A program made the translations under genes and the position numbers. A DNA stretch of 64,000 nucleotides from contig MNCI01035277.1 of NCBI GenBank assembly GCA_015680685.1, positions 150,247 to 214,246 on the forward strand, in the 5' to 3' direction. The stretch comes from Gnetum montanum (Eukaryota > Streptophyta > Gnetopsida > Gnetales > Gnetaceae). Shown one piece after another: positions 11,250-19,910 of this stretch; within the stretch, counting starts at the first letter, position 1; every line of letters starts with the position of its first letter. The notes below the pieces were generated by a model. It made no database searches. It had not been told where the DNA came from and saw only the letters and a program-made list of their open reading frames with translations.

Positions 11250-12089
11250 ATGCTGAGCCTGTACGACTTGTTGATGACATCCCAAAAGCATCGCGAAGCC
11301 ATGGTTCGCATGCTAACATCCATACCAGTAGACGAAAACTTGCCAGCAGATGAAGAAGCAATCCATTCAGTTATGCTTCCTCACACTGCTAAACAACTAC
11401 AATCTCCCCAATTGACATTTCATGATGAGTCCATTAAGGATGACCCAGAAAAGGGTCAAGTGACAACAGTGTCCATGTTCATCACTATTCAGGTTGGCCA
11501 GTATAGAATCTGGAGAGTACACGTGGATTACGGGGCCGCTGCCAATGTCATCCCATTCCCTATAGTGGACAAACTGGGTTTGCTCAACCAGATCAATCCC
11601 ATGACAATGACATGTCTGAAATCATTTAACAGGGCAAGAGTGCAAGTTAAAGGGATGATACACATCAACTTTGTAGCAGGGGATCAATTCCCCACAAATT
11701 TAGTGTTCACCGTTGTCGAGGAGATGCCCAACTTCAATCTAATCTTAGGGAGGTCTTGGTTAGCTCAATTAAGGGCAGTCTCATCACCCATTCATCAAGA
11801 GATCCACTTGCCCTATGTAGGAGGGGAAGTGATCATCCATGGTGACAAGATGACCACTCAAGCGGTTAAGAACGTAGAAATGGAACCAGGGTCAGAGGTC
11901 AAAGTCCCCAAAGATCAAACCCTTGTCCCAACAGTTGAACAGGCCGACAAAGTGGCCAATGAAAGCTTGACTTGGGCTGAACTACCCTTCCAGTGAGAAG
12001 ATGATGATGTAGAGGAATGCTATAATAAGCCTCCTCGCCTATACACGTCCCCAAACCTAAAAAAGATCAAGAAACAACTACAGAGCTAG
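11250..12089 (+). pseudogene. pro: T1 aspartic protease (gag-pol junction)
   Basis: Retropepsin-type protease that would cut the Gag-Pol polyprotein in the particle. The frame continues from gag. The active-site region reads HVDYGAAANVIPF near 11520-11550, so the canonical Asp-Ser/Thr-Gly is changed to Asp-Tyr-Gly. The flap-distal block FNLILGRSWLAQLRAVSSP (about 11725-11780), followed by HQEIHLPY, is characteristic of Tat proteases. The first half of this open stretch (LSLYDLLMTS...REAMVRMLTSIPV) is shared with T2 and links gag to protease. A TGA at 11994 interrupts the C-terminal tail, which by comparison with T2 ends at the TAG 12087. No RT follows directly: boundary repeats and the antisense gene come between. 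Confidence 0.8.
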
Positions 12090-12179
12090 CAAATGAACAC
12101 GTTAGCGTAACATGTTGTATTAGTCCACATTGTTTACTATTACGTAGTTCACGTGTTTTCTTATGTCGCGTTATCATTT

Positions 12180-12600
12180 TACGCATGATAATGGTTCAAA
12201 ATGGACTTAAACTAATGATGGCCCTCCATGGCCTAAAACTGGCAAATGTACATTATCCCTTTATGCACAAGTTGATAATGGCCCGAAATGGCCTTAAACT
12301 AGTGACGGCCTACCATGGCCTAAAATTGGCAAATGTATTTTACTCTTTTACGCTTAAGATGATGACGGCCCGAAATGGCCTTAAACTATTTACAGCCTGA
12401 AATGGCCTTAAACTATTTACGGCCCGCTACGGCCTAAAATTGGTGATTTCATTTATTCATTTACGTTTACGATGGCAAGGCCAAAAATGGCCTTAAACTA
12501 TTTATGGCCCACTACGACCTAAAATTGGTGATTTCATTTATTCATTTACGTTTACGATGGCAAGGCCCAAAATGGCCTTAAACTATTTAAAGCCTCCTAT
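12180..12600. repeat. T1 boundary repeats, first array (after protease)
   Basis: About ten short units of 40-60 bp share ggcccgaaatggccttaaac or close variants, ending in aaactagtga or aaattggtga. The array lies between the 3' ends of gag-protease (plus) and the antisense gene (minus), so it separates two convergent units. Related arrays stand after the protease in T2 (32440-32675) and T3 (63640-63850). Confidence 0.75.
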
Positions 12601-12710
12601 ATGTTCCACTTCATGAAAGATAAGATCTTTACTCCAGCCTACATAGGCCAAAAAAAATATTATCTTTTACTACATTCCAATATAATAAAATGTTGACCAA
12701 TATGGCCATG

Positions 12711-12965
12711 TCATACATAACCTTTACTAACACTTCCACCTGTATCATCCAACTCCACCTCTGCCTCAAGAAAATCCTCCTCGTAAGGACCTCCTTCTTG
12801 TGGGGTCTCTTCATGAGGACGATCCTCTTTGCAAGGCTCTTCCTCACGAGATTTCTTTTCGCGAGGATCATCATCTTCATTACGCTCCTCCTCGTGAAGA
12901 CCCTCTTCGCGAGGATCATCATCTCCATTACACTTATTCGCATGAGGATCCTCCTCGTTCTGATC
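12711..12965 (-). other. T1 antisense gene exon 8: acidic repeat tail without its own ATG
   Basis: After an acceptor TGTAG at 12966 the minus strand is open for 84 codons to TGA at 12711, in phase with exon 7. The product starts DQNEEDP and carries repeated DDDPREE/EEERNEDDDPREK units, then PHEETPQEGGPYEED and EAEVELDD. It has no Met, so an ATG-based ORF search misses it. T2 (32085-32174) and T3 (63423-63560) have short final exons here beginning GRGDEAGPSRTG and DPNGGVGPSGTRNED. The acidic repeats are a T1-specific expansion. Confidence 0.6.
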
Positions 12966-13044
12966 CTACAGTTTGACATGACGCACATGTTAGCATTGCC
13001 ATTGAGATTACACATAATAAGAATGTAATAATCCTACAACTTAC

Positions 13045-13865
13045 CTATGATGGTCCCACATCAATCGTGAAAGGAACCTGTTCCAAACCAACCCACAGAC
13101 GTTGCATGATCTCATCCTTGGTGAGCTTAGACCAAACACCATCTCCTAGATCAGTTCCAACCTTAACCTTCCTCTTTTCCATAGGAGTCCATCAGGGCAG
13201 TTCAGGGAAGAAGGAAGGGACAGTGGTTTCCTCATTAGGGAGGGTTATTTCCCTCTCTGGGGAGGCGCTTACTGTCACTTGCTCCTGAAACTTTTCGTAC
13301 GCTCCAGAAGCATCGATGACATCAAGAAATAGTCAAAGGGACTACGCTTCAACGGTAAAATCCCTATAATGTTGGCGGTAGGCAGCACATTCCTACTTGT
13401 ACACGTGCTTATGATCTTTCTGTGTCTACCCCCATTCTTGGACCATCGCGTAGTAATCCTTCTAGTCTTGGTTCTTCTAGGCAAGGAGATTCATTTGCAT
13501 CTGTTGCTCAATGAGTTCACGACTGGCTTGGACATTGTTTCTGATGATCATCCAATAGTGGGCGTAGTCAATTACAACTGTCTGCCAGTTGTCATCATTG
13601 GCCTCTCGAGCTAGCAGAAATTCATTGCGAAACTCTAGGTCCTCAACCCTACCGGTTAGGAACGTCCTCTCTTTTTCTACTTTATGCAACCTCTTCCAAA
13701 GAGCTTCGTTGACATTCTGGCACTCCCATAAAAAGTGGGTCGAGCGCAATGCACATTTATGCATTTCATCGTAAAGGCTGCGAGGCACTTCAGTCAGCTC
13801 TGGTGAGGGTTCAGGGGTGGTGTCCAAGTCAACAGGCTCTTTGGGATCCCATCTGAGGTGAGATT
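13045..13865 (-). other. T1 antisense gene exon 7: helical, probable coiled-coil
   Basis: Open from the acceptor at 13865 with SHLRWDPKEPVDLDT, then EVPRSLYDEMHKCALRST, then a long charged helical stretch (NEALWKRLHKVEKERTFL, VEDLEFRNEFLLAREAND). A stop follows near 13480, after which the same exon continues with NQDWKDYYA, EWG, KDHKHVYK and LTKDEIMQRL. The same anchors occur in T3 (LKWDP, NEDLWKRV, NQDWKDYNAKVYEWG, LTKEKILRCL) and T2 (LQWSP, HDWKSFASKVCKWG, PKEEILRCLK). The exon ends CCATCATAG before GTAAGT; the TAG replaces a probable CAG. The length of 821 bp is identical to T3. Confidence 0.65.
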
Positions 13866-15641
13866 CTGTAACATAAAAATAATAGTGAGATGCAACAAAA
13901 TGATACAATATCGTAATGTCAACAATCCCTACTAAGACTCGTGTACCAATCTCAGGATCAATTTGCTCTCAGCGGCCGATCATATCCTCCGCAATGCCTT
14001 CCATAAAGGTAAATTTATCAGGGGTCTCACTCCAATGTTGAGTGGTTACCGCTAGCAAGGACAAGACACCAGCATCAGAAGTACCTATTACACAAATAAG
14101 AACGGGTTAGACACAGTGTGATAGACATAAAGGATAATTGAGACATTACGATAACGCAAAAATTCGATTCAACAAAACCCTTGATGGTAGTAACGTGAGA
14201 CTTCCCTCTGAGGAAAAGTCAAACTCACCAGTGACAAGCTGCTACTTTTTCCCAGTTCATCTAGAAGGACTTCAGCATCCTCTACTTCCATCTCTTCTGC
14301 ATGCACAAGAACTTGTGTTCCACCTGCATTACTAACAAGGGCCTCTTTTTCCAAAATTGGGGCTACATTCTTCCCTTTGTTTCCTAAAAAAAACAGTTGA
14401 ACAGAACATTCACAAAAGCTACATGACACCACGTCTATACGCAGTGTAGCAAATATATAAACTAATTATGCATCTTTTTCCTTACCAGCTGGGGGATCAT
14501 TCCTGTGAAACTTAATTTGCAACCTCTTCATCTCTACGTCAGTCAGACCAACGGACTCCATGGTCGGACGATGCTTTTTTTGCTGGACTGACGAATCCAC
14601 TATTTTCGCTACAAGGCGTTTCCCTTTCGACACAGTACCAGTGAGAGAAGGGAGCACTCCACCCACACTGTCCTGGCCTCGCGTACAAGGCGCTTCCAAA
14701 CTCTTGGTAGTAAGTGAAAGTGAATCCCCAATGCCTTCTAGAGGGTCTTGCGATCGGGTAGTGCTAAAAACCTGGAAAATCCAAGGTTTGGAAATCTGGT
14801 TGTGATCCTTCTGTACCCAGATTCCATCCTACTGAACCACCAAGAATTCGGAAAAATGTCAAAAGCATGCTATAAAGAAGGCAAAATGCACATTGAAGTG
14901 GGACTCAAGCTTCTTGCGAAGCTTGACCATTTCAACTTGCAGACCTTCAGCAAAGTAGCTGGCCCAATTATATCGTGTCCCCTCTTCTATAACCTCCCAC
15001 ATGATCCGAGCCTATTCTATGGTAAGGATTCTCCCCTGGAAAAGCAACTTGGGGAAGGCACGGGCTCGGAAGAGGGGATAAATGGTATGAGCCACCTCTA
15101 GCTCAATTTTATCGGCAGGGATTCCTTTCACTTCCTTGTTAACCCCTAGCCACTCCTCTATCTCCTTCTGGTGCTTAGAACTCCTTTTTGACTTTTCCTT
15201 TACTGAAAAGCCATCAAAGGGAACGCCAAAATAGTCAGTGAATAGTCGAGCGTTAATGTCAAAACTTAGGTGCACGTTACGCACACGTATGCAAAGATGC
15301 TCGGCTTCTTCGCTGAAGGAGTTAACTAGGATCAACATTTCACCTGCGGTGACATCAAGGGTTATAGCCAAAAATAATTCCATTAGTCCAGCTTCCCGGA
15401 GGTTATTGGTTAGGATAGCTGGGGCCGCACTATGGCTGAGCCAACGTTGTGCTTCTTTTATGTCATCATAATGCAACAAAAGACTGTTCGCTTCATGCCC
15501 GGAGGCCATAAAAGTGATATCCTGTGATTCCCTAACTGTAAACATATAACAAGGGTTTAGACAATATAGCAAAAAAAAATGATTTCAGACATTGTTTCTA
15601 CCCCGTAAGATTGTACAATAAACCACCATATCGTAATTTAC

Positions 15642-16453
15642 CGTGTCTGAAAGGAAAATGGAACGGTGGGATTTTCTCTTGCACATTTACGAGAGTGAGA
15701 GGGGGATCCAAAGTCCACTCCTTATCTAGCTATCCAAGCCTTTTACACTTGGACAAGAATTTGACATAGCGGTTAGGGTAATGTGGGATTTCCAATTCTA
15801 GTTTTCCCATAACACCAACACGTACATTGCTAATAGAGGTGAACTCCTTTATGGCCATTTCAGTCATAGACAACGTATCTGTATCACCCTGGAGACCATC
15901 ATTATTGATGAAAAACCTACATCATAGAATGTAGACAATTGTTTACACTGGTTACAAATTTAGAAAAATAGTTAGCATATTACAATGTTGTGGAAATAGT
16001 TACTCATCTGCATAATACACAATTCCAAGTGGATTCTAGAAATAGGTCGTAAGATGATGAGCCACGAACAGAGTGTTGTAGGCGTGATAACAATTAAACC
16101 TGGGCATATCCTAGATCCAAGACAAATGCCTCAAACCCCTGGCACTCTATTCATGATCTTGTACCCACATGGTTTTGATTGAACCGTCCACTAGAAACTT
16201 CAAGATGCTCTGTGTTGATCCAACCAGTAGCGTCTCCAGAATGGCAGCGGCTATCTCAGCCAGCAGATGCAACCAAATAATTACGCTGTAGTTGCATAAA
16301 AAAAACTACAAGAACTCCCATGTGCCTCTTCAAAACCAAACTACCTCTTCCTTTACACGAGCATGAGGAGGAGGAACATTTGCCACGGGGACATGTAAAC
16401 AACACAGAACGCCCACAATGTCCAAGACGATCAGGACAAGCTTTAGTGTAATC
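15642..16453 (-). other. T1 antisense gene exons 2-3: FCP1/NIF-like HAD domain, catalytic acids mostly lost
   Basis: Exon 2 (16453-16004) reads LVLIVLDIVGVLCC at the place of the HAD motif I strand, then FFLCNYSVIIWLHL (the FCP1 block with FxVxI), then GLRHLSWI and NTLFVAHH followed by NP and IVYYADE, parallel to the family's NTLLVDDS...NP block. Exon 3 (15916-15642) has DTLSMTEMAIKEFTSISNV, parallel to the family's closing helix (DxxLxxLLxFxExLxxxxDV). T2 exon 2 supplies the clearest match, VIWFRPNVDAFLSFIL. Known family members are protein phosphatases with an Asp nucleophile and a late Asp-Asp pair. Here that pair is His-His, so activity is unlikely. The assignment rests on motif reading only. 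Confidence 0.5.
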
Positions 16454-17116
16454 CTTTACAACGAAACAAAACTTCCATTAGGAATAGAAATATAGACATA
16501 CCAACGACATAAGAACAACACAGAAAATTTTTTTTCATTATGCAACACTAGCGTTTCCATTACCTTGACTCTTAGGGGATTGCACGTTACGCTAGAAATG
16601 CATTACGAAAATCGCCCAAACCCTTGCCATCGCGCAAGGTCTATCCCTGACAACAGCGATAAAAGTAATACTGCGTATTATCTCGGCGTAACATGTAATA
16701 TTTATGGGCGAGATGACGAAATCCTATTCATACTACATAAGGTTATGGTACCTAGACTTCCCTAGTTATGCATTATGTACGCACAACATTACCCAACATC
16801 GCCCAAACCCTTGCGACTACGCAAGGTCTATCTCCAACAACAGCGATAGTAGTAATAGTAAAAACTATGATAGCTTAGCTCACGTGACTAGATATCAATG
16901 CCTGCCATAGTACTCATCTTCGAAATAGGTACAATTGCAACACCATAACAACGGAAATAACAATCATGCAGAAGGGTAAAAAACCACTTACCGAGCGAGT
17001 GGAGTAGCCTCCAGCATTTCGACCCTGGCCTTTGAAATCCGTTGCAAACTCTCCTACACTTCATCAATCTTCGCCAATCTGACATGTTTTCCTTTGATCT
17101 TCGGTGCCATGGTCAT

Positions 17117-17680
17117 GACTGAACAACCTTCACAAAATTGTCTGCTTATGCCTTGCTTCTGCTTTCCTTCTGCTATAGTCTAAATCAAATTTGCAATGTC
17201 GCTAGTCTACTTTGAGGAAAAATCACCGACTTATAAATGAATTGATTAAAACTAACTATTGTGTGCTTGACCAATGCGTAATTTTCTTGAAACCTAGGTA
17301 TGTCAGTATGACACGAAGCATGAAGATCGCAACATTAATCTCGTAGATATCGTATAGATTACGATCCGAAAAGATCCTAAACTAACGCGTAGCTCATCGT
17401 CTCGTAATTCAGTCGCATTAACTACGGTCTGCACAAAACTCTAAATTAGCTATCTCGACACGCTAGACGCACCACGTTACACTCCCCACCATAGTTCACA
17501 GTAGTCTTACGCTGACATTTAGGAAATTGGGCTTATCGCTTTCTCACAAATCACGCATATGGTAACGGTTCGCTAAGACCTTAAACTGACAACTCTTCAA
17601 CATGTACGACTAAAGCAAGAAAACCCTCTATCGTTTCAACAAGTTGACAAAAAAGTAATGTAACAACCTCCGTTTTTGGC
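17117..17680. promoter_or_regulatory. T1 divergent region: antisense promoter and RT upstream sequence
   Basis: On the minus strand TTATAAG (17237-17231) lies about 120 bp before the antisense ATG, the same spacing as the TATA box of T3. Between about 17300 and 17650 are short motifs shared with the LTR (tacgctgacat, ttacgc, acgctaga) and weak boundary-repeat units (cctaaactaacg, ccttaaactgac). Confidence 0.45.
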
Positions 17681-17690
17681 TATTTTGCAG
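17681..17690 (+). other. Putative splice acceptor before T1 RT
   Basis: A pyrimidine-rich run ends tattttgcag, 12 bases before the RT start ATG at 17703. In Ogre-type Tat elements an intron separates protease from RT. If the same is true here, the whole antisense gene lies in a sense intron. A candidate donor after the protease was not identified with confidence. Confidence 0.4.
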
Positions 17691-17702
17691 GTCACTTTGC
17701 AA

Positions 17703-18959
17703 ATGGACGTAGCTTTACTCACACCCCTATCCCTAACAGGCCCACACGGGGAAATTGTTAGACAGCTCAATCATGCACTAGTAGCAACTAACGCTTCCCT
17801 TTGAGATACAACCATAGCAACATTGAAAGTATCCCCATACTGGCCAGAACACTTGGCCCGAATCCTAGACTTGGAAGTTGACCATGTGATCGAGGATTCC
17901 CTCACTGAGGTCCCTATGGTTACACATAAAGGAGGAAGCAAAACCTTGAAGGTTAGTTCTCTCCTTGACCAACAAACGTAGAACAATATATCTCAAGTGC
18001 TCCAAGATAACATTACAGTGTTCACATGGTCATACAAAGATATGCCAGGTTTAGATCTAAGGCTAATACAGCATAACATAGTTTTAGACCCGCATATCAA
18101 AGCTGTTAAACATAAACCATAGAAGATTAAGCTCGAAATCGTGTTAACAATGCGTGATGAAATCACTAAGCTATATCAGGCTGGTTTTATTCACGCAATT
18201 GATTATTCGGACTGAGTGTCAAACATTGTAGTTGTCTCTAAGAAAACGGGAGGAATACGCATCTGTATAGACTTCCGCGATTTGAACAAGGCCATGATTA
18301 AAGACAACTTCCCGTTACCGAGTATCAACCAACTTATCGATACAACAGCTGGTCATGCATTACTATCCTTCATGGATGGGTTTTTAGGCTATAATCAAAT
18401 CTGTATCAACCTAGAACACCAACTGACTATGACTTTCATGACCCCCTGGGGAAGTTTCTGTTATACCATGATGCCCTTTGGGTTAAAAAACGCTGGAGCA
18501 ACCTATCAATGCACTTTGACGTACATCTTTAGGGATTACCTATTAGAGAGATTGAACGACTACGTATACAACATAGTTGCCAAATCTAAGAAGTTGGAAG
18601 ATCACTCAGGAGACCTAAAGTTAGTCCTTAAATGGTGTCTCAAACATGACCTACAGCTCAACCCAAGAAAGTGTGTATTCGGAGTCAAAACTGGGTGCAT
18701 GTTGGGGTTTATGGTATCAGAGACTGGCATCTGAGTCGACCTCGACAAGGTTAAAGCCATTGTCAATCTGGCACCACCTACAAACCTTAAAGAACTACGT
18801 GGGCTGCAGGGTAGGTTACAATTTATTAGGCAATTCATCTCGAGATTAATAGACAAGTTACACCCTATGCAACATTTGCTTAAGAAAGGTGTTAACTTCG
18901 AATGGACCGAGAACTGCCAACGTGCATTTAACAATCTGAAGAAAGAGCTGTTACATTTA
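17703..18959 (+). pseudogene. pol: T1 reverse transcriptase
   Basis: RT copies element RNA to DNA. It is the start of a 1152-codon frame (17703-21158) with only point stops. The N-terminal part to about residue 170 (MDVALLTPLSLTG..., FTWSYKDMPGLD, IQHNIVLD) matches T2 and T3, supporting ATG 17703. The core follows: VSNIVVVSKKTGGIRICIDF, DNFPLPSINQLID, SFMDGFLGYNQI, MTPWGSFCYTMMPFGLKNAG. The catalytic YVDD box reads YVYN near 18560 (residues 285-289), so both metal-binding Asps are gone, while T2 keeps YVDD and T3 has YIDD. A TGA just before VSNIVVV stands for the conserved Trp. The thumb continues as CVFGVKTGCMLGFMVSETGI. Confidence 0.85.
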
Positions 18960-19910
18960 CCAACGATTTTTCCACCACAAAGGGATCAACCTTTCTACAT
19001 ATACCTGGCAAGCTCGGAGGTGTCTATAGCTATGTTGTTGTGCCAAAGAAGGGATGATAGATCAGAAGTTCTTATCTACTACCTAAGTTACACTCTATTT
19101 GCATATGAAACACGATACAATGAAGTAGAGCATAACTATTTAGTATTGGTGTTTGCACTCAAGAAATGTAGGCACTATCTTTTCTGTAGCCAGGTCAACA
19201 TAATCTGTAAAAACAACATTCTGTGGGCCATCACGAACAATTTTTATGAAAACAGTAGGATAGCCCATTGGAAAGCCATCACAGCAGAATTCAACTTGTA
19301 CTACGTTAGCCAATCTTCCACAAAAGGCTAAGCAATAGCTGACCAGCTTGCAACATCACCAGTTAACGATCAAGCCACGATAGAGCCCGAGTTTCCTGAT
19401 GAACAGATACATAGTTTAAGCCTTGTATCGATAGGCCTCGAAGCGATGTTATACTTCGATGGAGCTTCGACTACCAGAGGCAGTAGTGCTGCTGCTGTCA
19501 TTACGCTCTCCCATGAGGATGTTCGTCCATTGGCTTACTGCTTAGCTTTCCCTTGTACAAACAATGTGGCAAAGCATGAGAGGCTCCTCAGGAGATTGTT
19601 AACAGCCAGGAAATTCAACGTTCAACACCTGGAAATCCGAGGCGATTCGAAGCTCATCATCAATCAAATCACAGGGGTCTACACCTGCAAAGCTGCGCAT
19701 CTGCAGCCCTATTGCGATATGGTTAAGGATCTCTTGAAATAATTCATGACAACTGATGCCCAACACGTGTCGCGTAACAAAAATGTTGTAGCCAATGCAC
19801 TGGCCACACTGGCCTTAAACGTTCCACCACATTTGTTTGCCACTTGGCCCGCTTTAATGATGGAATGTACGGAGCCTGTCATTCAAGCGACATAAATTTC
19901 TTCTCTAAGC
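18960..19910 (+). pseudogene. pol: T1 RNase H pair: gypsy-type then archaeal-type
   Basis: RNase H degrades the RNA strand during reverse transcription. The first domain (about 18970-19275) reads QPFYIYLASSEVSIAMLLCQ, YETRYNEVEHNYLVLVFALK and HYLF; the catalytic pattern is degenerate, as known for Tat. After a linker (PVNDQATIEPEFPDE) the second domain (19446-19835) is archaeal-type: YFDGASTTRGSSAAAVI, NNVAKHERLLRRL, EIRGDSKLIINQITGVY and ANALATLALN. It has changes of catalytic Glu (AEYE to AKHE) and of the final Asp (ADAL to ANAL). The dual RNase H is the main evidence for the Tat lineage. In T2 the first of the two is deleted. Confidence 0.85.

Larger units (their letters stand above)
12711..17116 (-). 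pseudogene. T1 antisense gene, eight exons, between protease and RT
   Basis: Exons inferred from similarity to T2 and T3 plus GT/AG edges, in transcription order: 17116-16992, 16453-16004, 15916-15642, 15536-14486, 14383-14229, 14084-13947, 13865-13045, 12965-12711. Donors are good (GTAAG at exons 1, 4 and 7). Exons 2-3 resemble an FCP1/NIF-type HAD domain; exon 4 is a long domain shared by all three elements, possibly one of the plant transposon-associated families; exon 5 is acidic; exon 7 is likely coiled-coil; exon 8 is very acidic. Exon 4 is 1051 bp against 1036 and 1048 in T2 and T3; exon 7 is 821 against 779 and 821. Stops are at Gln, Trp or Arg positions (for example a TAG at the exon 7 end, and one where T2 has Gln in exon 2). 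The exon 5 donor is uncertain, as its phase disagrees with T2 and T3. Function unknown; it overlaps no sense domain. Confidence 0.75.

Noticed and set aside
12690-13028. Plus-strand 112-residue hydrophobic ORF that looks like a membrane protein
   Set aside because: It is the complement of the acidic exon 8 of the antisense gene; GAG/GAT-rich codons read backwards give Leu and Ile.
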